The translations under genes were made by a program, and so were the position numbers. This document shows positions 1 through 8,920 of a stretch of 64,000 nt of DNA, piece after piece. This DNA comes from JALZEG01 sp035942255 (GTDB taxonomy: Bacteria; Actinomycetota; CADDZG01; WHSQ01), in the NCBI GenBank assembly GCA_035942255.1, contig DASZDG010000148.1:3503-67502 (forward strand). Reading direction: 5' to 3'. Under the pieces are notes generated by a model that had not been told where the DNA came from, did no database searches, and saw only the letters and a program-made list of their open reading frames with translations. Each line of letters starts with the position of its first letter. Position 1 is the first letter of the stretch.

Positions 1-669
1 CGCGGCGACCACCTTCCCGCCACCCATGATCGCGACGCGATCGAGCACGTGCTCGGCCTCGCCGACGTCGTGGGTGACGAGCACGACGGCCGCGCCGCCG
101 CGGGCGCGGTCCGCGATGAGGCTCCAGATCCGGAGCCTCAGCGCCGGGTCGATGTCCGCGGTCGGCTCGTCGAACACGAGCACCGGCAGCCGGCCGACGA
201 GCGTCATGCCGATCTGCACGAGCCGGCGCTGCCCGCCCGAGAGCTTCCGGAGCTGCCGGTCGGCCAGCGGCGTGAGCGAGAGCGCGTCCATCACCTCCTC
301 GGTCTCGGCGGCCGCGGGGGCCTTGCCGAGGCCGCGGAGCATCCCGGTGTAGGAGATCACCTCGGCGACCTTGAGCTCGCCGAGCGCCGTGGCTCCCTGC
401 GGCAGGTACGCGACCGTGCGGCCGAGGCGCGGCTCGGGTCTGCGGCCGTAGCGGACGAGCTCGCCGAAGAGCCGGATCTCGCCAGACGTCGGGCGGAGGA
501 GGCCGACGAGCTGGCGCACGAGCGTGGTCTTGCCCGCGCCGTTCGGGCCGAGCAGGCCGAAGGCCTCACCGGGTTGGACGAACCAGGAGATCCCGTCGTT
601 GGCGACGACCTTGGGGTCGGGGTAGACCTTGCAGAGGTTGCGGACCTCGTACGCAGGGGCGTTACGCAT
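1..669 (-). CDS. ABC transporter ATP-binding protein (3' part outside window)
   Basis: The first 223 residues of an ABC ATPase run leftwards off the window edge, so the C-terminus is missing. Walker A GPNGAGKTT (41-49), Q-loop YLPQG (88-92), signature LSGGQ (143-147), Walker B LVFDEPT (164-170) and the H-loop histidine (about 201) are all present, so it should be an active ATPase that powers a membrane permease encoded outside the window. The layout fits single-domain exporter or drug-resistance ATPases (CcmA/DrrA-like). The substrate cannot be told. The ATG at 669 is preceded by a purine-rich CCCGGGGG, and era ends 43 bp upstream on the same strand, so it may be the tail of the era operon. 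Confidence 0.85.
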   Translation of the reverse strand, partial: MRNAPAYEVRNLCKVYPDPKVVANDGISWFVQPGEAFGLLGPNGAGKTTLVRQLVGLLRPTSGEIRLFGELVRYGRRPEPRLGRTVAYLPQGATALGELKVAEVISYTGMLRGLGKAPAAAETEEVMDALSLTPLADRQLRKLSGGQRRLVQIGMTLVGRLPVLVFDEPTADIDPALRLRIWSLIADRARGGAAVVLVTHDVGEAEHVLDRVAIMGGGKVVAA

Positions 670-712
670 CCCCCGGGAGGCTACTTCAGCGCACCGGCGG
701 AGGAGGCCGGGA

Positions 713-1612
713 TCAGTCGCCGGGGCCGAACCCCAGGCGCTCGAGCGCATGCGCCCGCCGCTGCCAGTCCTTCTCGACCTTCGCCCGCAGCTCGAGGAAG
801 ACCCTGCGCCCGAACAACGCCTCGATCTCGAGCCGGGCCTCGGTGCCGACGGCCTTCACCGTCTCGCCGCCCTTGCCGACCACGATGCCCTTCTGCGACT
901 GGCGCTCGACGAACACCGTCGCCCGGATCTCGAGGAGCCCGTCGTCGCGCTCCTCGTAGTCCTCGGTCACGACCGCGATCGAGTGGGGCAGCTCCTGGCG
1001 CGTCCGCGCGAGCAGCTTCTCGCGCACGAGCTCCGCGACGAAGACCGGCGGGGGCTGGTCCGTGCGCGTTCCCGGCGGGTAGTACATCGGGCCCTCCGGC
1101 ATGCGGGCGGTGAGGAGCTCGGCCAGCAGCTCGACGCCCTCCCCCGTCGCCGCGGACACCGGCACGAACTCGTCGAAGTCGCGGATCCGCGACGCCGCCG
1201 TGAGGGCGACGGCGACCCGGTCGCGGCTCATCGCGTCGAGCTTGTTCACGACGCAGAAGGCGGGACACGACGACGCGCGCAGGTCGGACGCGACGCGCTC
1301 GTCGCCGCTTCCTATCCCGGCGGCCCCGTCGACGACGAACAGCGCGAGGTCGACGTCGCTCCACGTCGCGCGCACGATGTCGTTCAACCGGTGGCCGAGC
1401 AGCGTCCTCGGCTTGTGGTACCCGGGGGTGTCGACGAGCACGACCTGGACGCCGTCGCGGTCGAGGACACCGCGGATCGCGCTGCGCGTGGTCTGCGGCT
1501 TGTCCGACGTGATCGCGACCTTCTCCCCGACGAGCGCGTTGACGAGCGTCGACTTACCGACGTTCGGTCTCCCGACGACGGCGACGAACCCGGAGCGGAA
1601 GGCCTCGCTAAT
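713..1612 (-). CDS. era: GTPase Era, ribosome assembly factor, probable ATT start
   Basis: Era binds the 3' end of 16S rRNA during 30S maturation. From the proposed start, G1 GRPNVGKS is at 14-21, followed by DTPGYHKP (G3), NKLD (G4) and a C-terminal KH domain with VVGKGGETVK. Length is 299 residues, against about 300 in the family. The frame holds no ATG, GTG or TTG between an upstream TGA and the G1 motif. An ATT at 1610-1612 has GGAG four bases upstream, gives the expected short N-terminus MSEAFRSGFVAVVG, and overlaps the TAG stop of the preceding gene (ATTAG). The ACG just before it is the only nearby alternative. Function is certain; the start codon is inferred. Confidence 0.93.
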   Translation of the reverse strand: MSEAFRSGFVAVVGRPNVGKSTLVNALVGEKVAITSDKPQTTRSAIRGVLDRDGVQVVLVDTPGYHKPRTLLGHRLNDIVRATWSDVDLALFVVDGAAGIGSGDERVASDLRASSCPAFCVVNKLDAMSRDRVAVALTAASRIRDFDEFVPVSAATGEGVELLAELLTARMPEGPMYYPPGTRTDQPPPVFVAELVREKLLARTRQELPHSIAVVTEDYEERDDGLLEIRATVFVERQSQKGIVVGKGGETVKAVGTEARLEIEALFGRRVFLELRAKVEKDWQRRAHALERLGFGPGD

Positions 1613-2885
1613 CGTCTCCGTCTTCCCGGTCGGGGGCGGGGGTCTTCGTGATCAATACCTTCTGCACGCGTCTGCCGGTCACACGCTCGGTCTTGAACTC
1701 GAGCGAGTCGAAGCGGACGGACTCGCCGACCTCCGGGACACGCCCGGTCAAGCCGAAGACCAGGCCCCCGACCGTGTCCCACTCCTCGTGCGGGAGGTCG
1801 ACCTCGAGCAGCTCGTTGACCTCGTCGATCGGCATCTTCGCGTCCACGCGGATGCGGTCCTCGTCGACGGGCTCGACCAGCGGCTCCTCCTGGTCGTACT
1901 CGTCCACGATCTCGCCCACGATCTCCTCGATGAGGTCCTCGATCGTCACGAGGCCGGCCGTGCCCCCGTACTCGTCGACGACGATCGCCATGTGCACGCG
2001 CTGCTCCTGCATCTCGCGCAGCAGCTCGGCGACCTTCTTCTGCTCGGGGATGAACAGCGGCGCGCGCCCGAGGGCCGCGACCTTCGAGTCGCGGCGCTTC
2101 TCGTGGATCCGCTTCAGCAGGTCCTTCGCGTAGAGGACGCCGATGATGTTGTCGGTGTCGCCCTCGTAGATCGGGACGCGGGAGTAGCCGCCCTTGATGA
2201 TCGTCTCGAGGCCTTCGTCGAGCGCTGCCGTGGCCGGGATCGCGATCATGTCCGGCCGCGGCACCATGACCTCGCGCACCACGGTGTCGCCGAACTCGAA
2301 GACCGAGTGGATGAGCTCGCGCTCTTCCTCCTCGATCTCCTCTTCCTCCTCGGCGACGTCGACCATGTGGCGGATCTCGTCCTCGGTGACGAAGGGGCCC
2401 TTCGGAAGGCCGCGGCCCGGGAGCAGCACCATCAGCGCGTTCGCCACCAGGATCAGCACCTTCGCCACCGGCATCAGCAGCCGGCCGAACAGGTAGACGG
2501 GCCGCGCCGCTAGAAGGGCCGCGGTCTCCGTGCGCTGGACCGTGTACGTCTTCGGGACCACCTCGGCCAGGACGAAGATCAGGAACGTCATGGCCCCGGC
2601 CGCGACGGCCTCCGCACCGTCGCCGATCTCGCGCAGCGCGAGCGACGTCGCGAGCGTCGTCCCCGTGACGTGCGCGGCGAGCGTCACGAACAGCACGACG
2701 TTGAGGAAGGGGGCCGGGTCCTCGACCATCTTCAGAAGGCGCGTCGACGCCTTCCCGCTCCTCTCCTGCGCGAGGTGGAGCGCCTTGACCCGCCCGATGC
2801 GTGAGATCGCGGTCTCCGCCATGGCCGAGAACGCCGCGAGGAGGAGCAGCAGCGCGATGACGACCAGGGTCGCGACGGCCCCCAC
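1608..2885 (-). CDS. CNNM/CorC-HlyC family membrane protein with CBS pair
   Basis: This 425-residue protein has an N-terminal DUF21/CNNM membrane domain (hydrophobic segments near 5-25, 60-80, 95-115 and 125-150), then a CBS pair (about 200-325; MVPRPDMIAIP, VVDEYGGTAGLVTIEDLIEE) and a C-terminal CorC_HlyC domain (VGGLVFGLTGRVPEVGE). The family is linked to magnesium or cobalt efflux and metal homeostasis; the ion is not shown by the sequence. It starts with GTG directly after the ybeY stop and its TAG overlaps the presumed era start, so it lies inside the phoH-ybeY-corC-era unit as in many actinobacteria. No truncation is seen. Confidence 0.9.
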   Translation of the reverse strand: MGAVATLVVIALLLLLAAFSAMAETAISRIGRVKALHLAQERSGKASTRLLKMVEDPAPFLNVVLFVTLAAHVTGTTLATSLALREIGDGAEAVAAGAMTFLIFVLAEVVPKTYTVQRTETAALLAARPVYLFGRLLMPVAKVLILVANALMVLLPGRGLPKGPFVTEDEIRHMVDVAEEEEEIEEEERELIHSVFEFGDTVVREVMVPRPDMIAIPATAALDEGLETIIKGGYSRVPIYEGDTDNIIGVLYAKDLLKRIHEKRRDSKVAALGRAPLFIPEQKKVAELLREMQEQRVHMAIVVDEYGGTAGLVTIEDLIEEIVGEIVDEYDQEEPLVEPVDEDRIRVDAKMPIDEVNELLEVDLPHEEWDTVGGLVFGLTGRVPEVGESVRFDSLEFKTERVTGRRVQKVLITKTPAPDREDGDD

Positions 2886-3323
2886 CTAGCCGGCCACCTG
2901 CCGGGCGAAGTCGGCGATGACCTCGGCCGTGCGTTTGTCCATGGCGGCGCGCTGGGTGTCGTTCTGGTGGTCGTAGCCGAGGAGGTGGAGCGTCCCGTGG
3001 ACCACGAGCGTCCGCAGCTCCGCGTCCAGCGCCCCCCCGGCCTTCTGCGCGTTCGCCTGGGCGATCTCGGGGCAGACGACCACGTCCCCGAGCAGCACGG
3101 ACTCCTCGTCGTCCTCCATCATCGGGAACGCCAGCACGTCGGTCGCGTAGTCGTCGCCGGCGTAGCGCGCGTTGAGACGCCTGATGTGGTCCGAGCCCAC
3201 GAACAGGATCGAGAGCTCGGCGGCGGGGTCGACGCCTTCCGCCTCGAGCACGTGTCTCGCGAGGGCCGCCAGCTGCGGCTCGTCTAACGGGACGCCTTGC
3301 TCGTTCGCCAGGAACACGTCCAT
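2886..3323 (-). CDS. ybeY: Endoribonuclease YbeY, rRNA maturation
   Basis: YbeY is a small zinc-dependent endoribonuclease for 16S rRNA 3'-end processing and 70S quality control. The metal motif HGTLHLLGYDH (H3xH5xH) lies near residues 110-120, and the N-terminal half has the usual LSILFVGSDHIRRLN core. The 145-residue length is typical. Its ATG overlaps the phoH TGA (ATGA), and the CNNM-family gene follows without a gap, which implies translational coupling. Confidence 0.94.
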   Translation of the reverse strand: MDVFLANEQGVPLDEPQLAALARHVLEAEGVDPAAELSILFVGSDHIRRLNARYAGDDYATDVLAFPMMEDDEESVLLGDVVVCPEIAQANAQKAGGALDAELRTLVVHGTLHLLGYDHQNDTQRAAMDKRTAEVIADFARQVAG

Positions 3324-4297
3324 CAGCGGCGTTTCGAGGCGTCCGCGTACAGCCGGTACGCCTCGACGATGTCCTGCACGATCTTGTGCCGGACCACGTC
3401 GCGCGCGTCGAGGTGGATGAACCCGACGCCGGTGATCTCCTTCAGGATCTCCTCGATGACGATCAGCCCGGAGCGCGTCCCGGACGGCAGGTCGACCTGC
3501 GTGACGTCGCCGGTGACGACGGCCTTCGAGCCGAACCCGAGGCGGGTCAGGAACATCTGCATCTGCTCTGGAGTCGTGTTCTGGGCCTCGTCGAGGATGA
3601 TGAACGAGTCGTTGAGCGTGCGTCCGCGCATGAACGCGAGCGGCGCGATCTCGACCGTCCCCTGCTCGACGTAGCGCTGGAAGACGTCGGGCTCGAGCAT
3701 CTCGTACAGCGCGTCGTAGAGCGGCTTGAGGTAGGGGTCGATCTTCGCGGCGAGGTCGCCGGGCAGGAACCCGAGGCGCTCGCCGGCCTCGACCGCGGGC
3801 CGCGTGAGCACGATGCGCGAGACCTCGCCCCTCTGCAGCGAGCGGATCGCCGCCGCGACGGCGAGATAGGTCTTGCCGCTCCCGGCGGGGCCGATCCCGA
3901 ACACGATCGTGTTCTTGCGGATCGAGTCGACGTAGAGCTTCTGGCCCTCGGTCTTGGGACGGATGGGTTTGCCGGTGTGGGTGACGACGACGGTGTCGGA
4001 GAGGACCTCCGACGGCCGCACGCCCTCGTCCCGCTTGACCATCTCGATCGAGCGGCCGACGGCGTCCTTCGTCAGGACCTGCCCCTTCTCGAGCAGGTCG
4101 AGCAACTCCTCGAACAGGACCGAGACGCGCTCGGCCTCGGCGGGCTCGCCGTTGATGACGATCTCGTTGCCGCGGACGAGGATGCGGGTGGCGAACGCGG
4201 CCTCGATGACCTTGAGGAGCTCGTCCCTCGCACCGACGAGACGGACCATGTCGTGATGGCCGGGGACGAGGATCTTTACTTGGGTAGTCGTAAGCAT
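3323..4297 (-). CDS. phoH: PhoH-family ATPase
   Basis: PhoH-like proteins are P-loop ATPases or RNA helicase-like proteins that usually sit next to ybeY and probably act in RNA metabolism. Walker A GPAGSGKT is near residue 138, with VLTRPAVEAGERLGFLPG and the Walker B-like IILDEAQN downstream. Length is 324 residues. The ATG at 4297 has no good Shine-Dalgarno. An AT-rich stretch with TACAAT about 20 bp upstream could give a short leader, and an inverted repeat lies in the same 48-bp gap, so phoH may have its own promoter. Confidence 0.93.
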   Translation of the reverse strand: MLTTTQVKILVPGHHDMVRLVGARDELLKVIEAAFATRILVRGNEIVINGEPAEAERVSVLFEELLDLLEKGQVLTKDAVGRSIEMVKRDEGVRPSEVLSDTVVVTHTGKPIRPKTEGQKLYVDSIRKNTIVFGIGPAGSGKTYLAVAAAIRSLQRGEVSRIVLTRPAVEAGERLGFLPGDLAAKIDPYLKPLYDALYEMLEPDVFQRYVEQGTVEIAPLAFMRGRTLNDSFIILDEAQNTTPEQMQMFLTRLGFGSKAVVTGDVTQVDLPSGTRSGLIVIEEILKEITGVGFIHLDARDVVRHKIVQDIVEAYRLYADASKRR

Positions 4298-4303
4298 ATT
4301 CAG

Positions 4304-4333
4304 AGGAACAAGATTGTACTTTGTCCTGTTCCT
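4304..4333. promoter_or_regulatory. Inverted repeat between HIT gene and phoH
   Basis: Perfect 7-bp arms AGGAACA (4304-4310) and TGTTCCT (4327-4333) flank an AT-rich 16-bp centre. On the minus strand this lies just ahead of the phoH ATG and includes a TACAAT -10-like hexamer. It could be an operator or a hairpin; which one is not known. Confidence 0.35.
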
Positions 4334-4345
4334 GGGGGCCGGGCC

Positions 4346-4687
4346 TCAGCCCGGGGGCCAGGACATCGTGCGGCCCCCGATGAGGTGGAAGTGCAGGTGG
4401 TGGACGCTCTGCCCCGCGTCCCCGCCCACGTTCGTCACGACCCTCCAGCCTCCCGTGAGCCCTTCTTCCTCCGCGAGCTGCGCGATCGTCCCGAAGATGT
4501 CGCCCAGGAGCGGGCCGTCGTCCGGGCCCAGCTCGGCGGCGCTCGCGATATGACGCACCGGGATCACGAGCACGTGCGTGGGGGCCGCGGGGTTGATGTC
4601 CCGGAAGGCGACGACGTCGGCGCTCTTGAACACGGTCTGCGACGGGATCTCCCCCGCCGCGATCTTGCAGAACAAACAGTCGCTCAC
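4346..4687 (-). CDS. HIT family nucleotide-binding hydrolase
   Basis: A 113-residue histidine-triad protein of the Hint/HinT type. The N-terminal zinc-type pair CLFCKIAAGEIPS is at 4-16, and the catalytic triad HLHFH (HxHxH) lies near the C-terminus in SVHHLHFHLIGG. Members hydrolyse purine nucleoside phosphoramidates or adenylated substrates. It starts at GTG 4685-4687, overlapping the mtaB stop as GTGA. The short length matches Hint proteins. The in vivo substrate is unknown. Confidence 0.9.
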   Translation of the reverse strand: MSDCLFCKIAAGEIPSQTVFKSADVVAFRDINPAAPTHVLVIPVRHIASAAELGPDDGPLLGDIFGTIAQLAEEEGLTGGWRVVTNVGGDAGQSVHHLHFHLIGGRTMSWPPG

Positions 4688-5970
4688 GTCGTGACCTCCA
4701 TTAGCTCGCCTCGGACGCCATCGGACCGGATGCCGCTCCCTCGAACGCTGACGATGCGGCCGAGCACGCCTCCGCCCTCGAACCAGACCCTGACGTAATC
4801 GCTCGTCTGTCCCGACGAGACGACTGCACCGTCGACCTCTCGCTCGTCTTCGACCAGGACCTCCAGCGGGACGCCGAGGTGCGCCTCTAGGAACTCCGTC
4901 CGGATCGAGTTGCCCAGGTCGATCAGCCGCTTCGACCGCTCCTTCTTCACGGCGGGGGGCACCGCGTCGGGCATGTCCGCGGCCCCCGTGCCGGGCCGCG
5001 GCGAGTACCGGAAGACGTGGAGCTTCGAGAAGCGCAGCCTCCGCACGACGTCCATCGTCGCCTCGAACGCGGCGTCGGTCTCGGTGGGGAAGCCGACGAT
5101 GACGTCCGTCGCGAGCGCGACGCCCGGGAGCGCCTCGACCGCACGCTCGACGTGCTCGACGTACTCCCCGATCTCGTAGGACCGGTGCATGTCCGCGAGG
5201 ACGCCGGGATCGCCCGACTGCAGCGGGACGTGGAGGTAGCGGCACATGCGCTCGTCGGACGCCATGAACGCCAGCACCTCGGGCGTCAGGTGGCGGGCGA
5301 AGATCGACGACAGCCGCAGCCGCATCACGCCGTCGATCGACAGGAGCCGGCCGAACAGCCGCACGAGGCTGCGCTCGTCGCCGCCGGAGTCGAACGTGTA
5401 CTTGCCGAGGTGGACGCCCGTGAGCACGAGCTCGCGCGCACCGGCGGCAACGCGAGCGCGCGCCTCTGCCACGAGCGACTCCTCGTCGGTGCTCTTGAGG
5501 GGGCCGCGCGTCGTCGGGATGATGCAGAACGTGCACCACTCGTCGCACCCGGTCTGGACCTTGAGGTTCGCCCTGATCTTCGGCGGCGCGTCGGCGCGGC
5601 GGCGCATGCCGAGCGTGAGCAACGGCTGCGGCGACGGCTCCCATCCCAGCGCCTCCGGCAGGGAGTCCTTCGCGTCGTTGCCCAGGACCACGTCCACGCC
5701 CTCGATCGCCCGGACCTCGTCGGGGTCCGAGACCGCGTAGCACCCGATCACGACGATCTTCGCGTCCGGGTTCACCTTGACCGCTCGGCGTATGGCCATA
5801 CGCGACGCCTTCGTCGCCTCGCGCGTCACCGTGCACGTGTTGACGACGACTACTCCGGCGTCGGCTGCAGAGGCAGTGCGCTCGACGCCGAGCGCCTCGA
5901 GCTGCTCGCTCATCGAGTCGGTCTCGGCCTGGTTCAGCCGACAGCCGAGCGTGGAGAAGGCGACGCGCAT
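4684..5970 (-). CDS. mtaB: tRNA t6A37 methylthiotransferase MtaB
   Basis: A radical-SAM methylthiotransferase that converts t6A37 of ANN-decoding tRNAs to ms2t6A. The N-terminal UPF0004 domain carries cysteines in LGCRLNQAETD, NTCTVT and GCYA. The radical-SAM triad CDEWCTFC (CxxxCxxC) lies near residue 140, followed by IIPTTRGPLKS. A TRAM-like domain closes the protein. The 428 residues fit MtaB better than MiaB. The ATG at 5970 is 10 bp after the rsmE stop; the downstream HIT gene overlaps its TGA. Confidence 0.92.
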   Translation of the reverse strand: MRVAFSTLGCRLNQAETDSMSEQLEALGVERTASAADAGVVVVNTCTVTREATKASRMAIRRAVKVNPDAKIVVIGCYAVSDPDEVRAIEGVDVVLGNDAKDSLPEALGWEPSPQPLLTLGMRRRADAPPKIRANLKVQTGCDEWCTFCIIPTTRGPLKSTDEESLVAEARARVAAGARELVLTGVHLGKYTFDSGGDERSLVRLFGRLLSIDGVMRLRLSSIFARHLTPEVLAFMASDERMCRYLHVPLQSGDPGVLADMHRSYEIGEYVEHVERAVEALPGVALATDVIVGFPTETDAAFEATMDVVRRLRFSKLHVFRYSPRPGTGAADMPDAVPPAVKKERSKRLIDLGNSIRTEFLEAHLGVPLEVLVEDEREVDGAVVSSGQTSDYVRVWFEGGGVLGRIVSVRGSGIRSDGVRGELMEVTT

Positions 5971-5980
5971 GGGGGCGAAG

Positions 5981-6730
5981 CTATCCGATGACGCCGTAGT
6001 GGTACTGCAGCGCCGCGACGGTCACGAGCGCGGCGTTCTCGGTGCGGAGGATGCGGGGGCCGAGCGACACGAGCTGCCCCCCTGCGTCGGCGAGGGCCTC
6101 GGCTTCGCCCGCCTCGAGCCCCCCTTCCGGCCCCACGACGACGACGATGCGCTCGGCGCCGCCGAGCAATGCCGTCCGCAGCGGGAGCGTCGCCTCCTCC
6201 CACAGCACGACGGTCACGGGCTCGGCGGCGACGCGCGCGACGAGGTCGCTCCACGACAGCGCGGGCGCGGTCTCCATCACGAACGGGTTGCGCGACTGCT
6301 TCGCCGCGGACCGCGCCAGGGCGGCCCAGCGCTCGCCCAGCCGTTCGGCCTTGGCACGGTCCCAGCGCACCACCGATCGCCTGGACTCGTAGACGAACGT
6401 CCCGGCGACGCCGAGCTCCGCGAGCTTCTCGACGACCTCGTCGTTCTTGTGGCCCTTCGCGGCCCCCTGATAGACGTCGATCTCGGGCCGCGGCCGCCGG
6501 ACGCTCTCCCGCTCGAGGATCTCCAGCAGCACGGTCTTCTCCTCGACGCGCGCGACCGCGCAACGCGCGACCGTGCCGTTGCCGTCGGTGACCGTGACGA
6601 CGTCGGGGGGCTCGAGGCGCAGCACTCTCGCCGCGTGGTGCGCCTCGTCCGGAGGAAGGACGACGGACGACTCCGTCCACGCGCCCGGCGGGGCGACGAA
6701 CCACGGGCCCGCGTCCACGTGGTGTCTCAC
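5981..6730 (-). CDS. rsmE: 16S rRNA m3U1498 methyltransferase RsmE
   Basis: A SPOUT-fold methyltransferase for U1498 of 16S rRNA. The N-terminal PUA-like part begins near WFVAPP; the SPOUT knot has VVVGPEGGLEAGE and the conserved LGPRILRTENA signature near the C-terminus. At 249 residues it is of normal length. The GTG start at 6730 has an AGGGGA ribosome site about 7 bp upstream, in the 10-bp gap after dnaJ. rsmE directly after dnaJ is a frequent actinobacterial and firmicute arrangement. Confidence 0.93.
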   Translation of the reverse strand: MRHHVDAGPWFVAPPGAWTESSVVLPPDEAHHAARVLRLEPPDVVTVTDGNGTVARCAVARVEEKTVLLEILERESVRRPRPEIDVYQGAAKGHKNDEVVEKLAELGVAGTFVYESRRSVVRWDRAKAERLGERWAALARSAAKQSRNPFVMETAPALSWSDLVARVAAEPVTVVLWEEATLPLRTALLGGAERIVVVVGPEGGLEAGEAEALADAGGQLVSLGPRILRTENAALVTVAALQYHYGVIG

Positions 6731-6740
6731 GAGCCGTCCC

Positions 6741-7841
6741 CTACTGGAAGGCTTCCTTGATGCGGTCGAACAGGCCCTTGCCCCCGGCGCGCTCGTCGCG
6801 CAGCTTCGCGAAGCGCTGGAGCAGCTCGGCCTGCTCGTCGTCGAGCTCCGTCGGCGTCTCCACCTTCAGCAGGACTACGAGCTCGCCGCGGCCGCGGCCC
6901 CCGAGCCGCGGCATCCCGCGGCCGCGCAGGCGCTTGACCTCCCCCGGTTGCGTCCCGGCGGCGACCTCTACCTCTTCGTCGCCCTCGAGCGTCGGGATCG
7001 TGATCGTCCCGCCGAGGGCGGCCACGGTCATCGGCACCGCGACCTCGCAGCCGAGGTCGTCGCCGGCGCGGCGGAAGGTCTCGTGGGGCAGCACCCTGAT
7101 CGCGACGTAGAGGTCTCCGGACCGTCCGCCGCGTACGCCGGCCTCGCCGCGCCCCGACACACGCAGCTGCGCGCCGTCGTCCACGCCGGGGGGGATCTGG
7201 ACGGTCAGGGTATCGGTGGCCTCGACGCGGCCGCGGCCGCGGCAGTTGGGACAGGGACTCGCGATCTCCTGGCCTGCGCCACGGCAGCGCGGGCAGGTCG
7301 CGGCCGTCATGACGTTGCCGAGCATCGTGCGGCGTACCGTCCGGATCTCGCCGGTGCCGCCGCAGTCGGTGCATCGGGTGGGGAACGTGCCGGGGGCCGC
7401 GCCGCTGCCGTCGCATTCGGCGCACATGCCGAGCGTCGTCACCTCGACGTCGCGCTCGACGCCGTCGGCCGCCTCCTCGAGCGTGAGCTCGATCTCCGCC
7501 AGGACGTCGGCCCCGCGTCCGGGCCCGCGCCGCGCTCCGCCCCCGCCGCCGAAGCCCCCTCCGAAGAACGTCGCGAAGAGGTCCGAGATCCCGCCGAAGT
7601 CGCCGAACCCCGCCGCGCCCGCTCCGACCCTCTCGTCGCCGAACTGGTCGTAGCGCTGCCGCTTGGCGGGGTCGGAGAGGACCTCGTTCGCGTTGTTGAT
7701 CTCCTTGAAGCGATCGACCGCGCCAGGATCGCCGGGGTTGGCGTCGGGATGGTACTGGCGCGCGAGCTTGCGGTAGGCGCGCTTGATGTCGTCCGGCGTC
7801 GCGTCGCGCGGCACCCCGAGGATCTCGTAGTAGTCGGCCAT
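6741..7841 (-). CDS. dnaJ: Chaperone DnaJ
   Basis: A full-length Hsp40 co-chaperone for DnaK, 366 residues. The J domain has the HPD motif (YHPDANPGD, about 32-40). A Gly/Phe-rich stretch is followed by four zinc-finger motifs, CAECDGSG, CTDCGGTG, CPRCRGAG and CPNCRGRG, and a C-terminal substrate-binding domain. The start MADYYEIL is the classic DnaJ N-terminus. It begins 4 bp after the hrcA stop, so it belongs to the CIRCE-controlled heat-shock unit. No dnaK or grpE is in the window, so this is the separate hrcA-dnaJ2 type operon. Confidence 0.96.
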   Translation of the reverse strand: MADYYEILGVPRDATPDDIKRAYRKLARQYHPDANPGDPGAVDRFKEINNANEVLSDPAKRQRYDQFGDERVGAGAAGFGDFGGISDLFATFFGGGFGGGGGARRGPGRGADVLAEIELTLEEAADGVERDVEVTTLGMCAECDGSGAAPGTFPTRCTDCGGTGEIRTVRRTMLGNVMTAATCPRCRGAGQEIASPCPNCRGRGRVEATDTLTVQIPPGVDDGAQLRVSGRGEAGVRGGRSGDLYVAIRVLPHETFRRAGDDLGCEVAVPMTVAALGGTITIPTLEGDEEVEVAAGTQPGEVKRLRGRGMPRLGGRGRGELVVLLKVETPTELDDEQAELLQRFAKLRDERAGGKGLFDRIKEAFQ

Positions 7842-7845
7842 GCGG

Positions 7846-8907
7846 CTAGTCGATCCCCAGCCCGGCGAGCATCTGACCGAGGTGCGACGACACCTCGTGC
7901 ACGGCCGCGATCGTGCGGCGGTAGTCCATCCGCGTCGGGCCGACGATGCCGAGGGAGCCGAGGTTGCTGTCACCGGTCCCGTAGGGCGCTGTGACGACCG
8001 AGCAGAGCCGCATCTCCGTCGACTGGTTCTCCGCGCCGATGCGAACCGACACGCCGCCGAGGGAGAACGCGTCGGCGAGCACCTCGAGCAGCAGACGGCG
8101 GTGCTCGAGCGCGCTGATGACGCGGCGCACGCTCTCGAGGTCGGAGAACTTCGCCTCGTCGACGATGTTCGACGTCCCCTCGAGGAAGAAGCGCTCGTGG
8201 GCCTTGTCCTCGTCCGGCGCGTCGAACGCGTCGGCCGCGAGGCGCAGCAGAGGAGACATGTCCTGCGGCAGCTCCCCCAGGCAGTTCCGGATCGTCGCGG
8301 CCGCGTCCTCCAGCGCGATGCCCCCGAGGACCTTGTTCAGCGCGTCGGACGCCGCGAGGAGGTCCCCCTCCTGCGTCCCCTCGGGGACCCGCACGACCTG
8401 GTTCTCGACCCGGCCGGTGTCGGTGACGGCGATGAGCATCGCTCGCTCGCCCGCGAGCGCGATCAGCTCGACGTGCTTGACCAGGCTGCGGTCCAGTGCC
8501 GGCGCGAAGACGACGGCGGCGTGGTTCGTGAGGCTCGACAGCAGCGACGCCGTCTGGCGCAGCGCCTCCTCGAGCTCCCAGCGCGGCTCGATGAAAAACT
8601 GCCGGATGCGGTGGGCCTCGGCCGCCGGGAGCCGCGCCCCCTCGGGCATCTCGTCGACGAAGTACCGGTAGCCGGCGTCGGTCGGGATGCGTCCCGCCGA
8701 CGTGTGCGGCTGGTAGATGTAGCCGCCGTCCTCGAGGGCCGCCATCTCGTTGCGGACGGTCGCGGGGGAGACGCCGAGCTGGTAGCGCTCGACGAGGACC
8801 TTCGAGCCCACTGGCTCGCCGGTCCCGACGTAGTGGGACACGATCGCGCGGAGGATCAGCGCGCGGCGGTCGGTGAGGCGGCGGTCGGTCTCGGGGGGCA
8901 TGGCCAC
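7846..8907 (-). CDS. hrcA: Heat-inducible transcription repressor HrcA
   Basis: HrcA represses class I heat-shock genes by binding CIRCE. The N-terminal winged helix has LVERYQLGVSPATVRNEMA (about 40-58) and the GGYIYQPHTSAGRIPTDAGY signature follows; a long regulatory domain ends the 353-residue protein. The GTG start (8905-8907) has TAGGA 5 bp upstream; an ATG two codons later is the alternative. A textbook CIRCE lies 13 bp ahead of the GTG, so hrcA and dnaJ are most likely autoregulated and derepressed by heat. Confidence 0.96.
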   Translation of the reverse strand: MAMPPETDRRLTDRRALILRAIVSHYVGTGEPVGSKVLVERYQLGVSPATVRNEMAALEDGGYIYQPHTSAGRIPTDAGYRYFVDEMPEGARLPAAEAHRIRQFFIEPRWELEEALRQTASLLSSLTNHAAVVFAPALDRSLVKHVELIALAGERAMLIAVTDTGRVENQVVRVPEGTQEGDLLAASDALNKVLGGIALEDAAATIRNCLGELPQDMSPLLRLAADAFDAPDEDKAHERFFLEGTSNIVDEAKFSDLESVRRVISALEHRRLLLEVLADAFSLGGVSVRIGAENQSTEMRLCSVVTAPYGTGDSNLGSLGIVGPTRMDYRRTIAAVHEVSSHLGQMLAGLGID

Positions 8908-8920
8908 GATCCTACCGGAC

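Noticed and set aside
49..1113. Long plus-strand open frame across the ABC and era genes
   Set aside because: High GC keeps antisense frames open. Its residues are Arg/Glu/Asp-rich with no motif, while the minus strand encodes clear ABC and Era domains.
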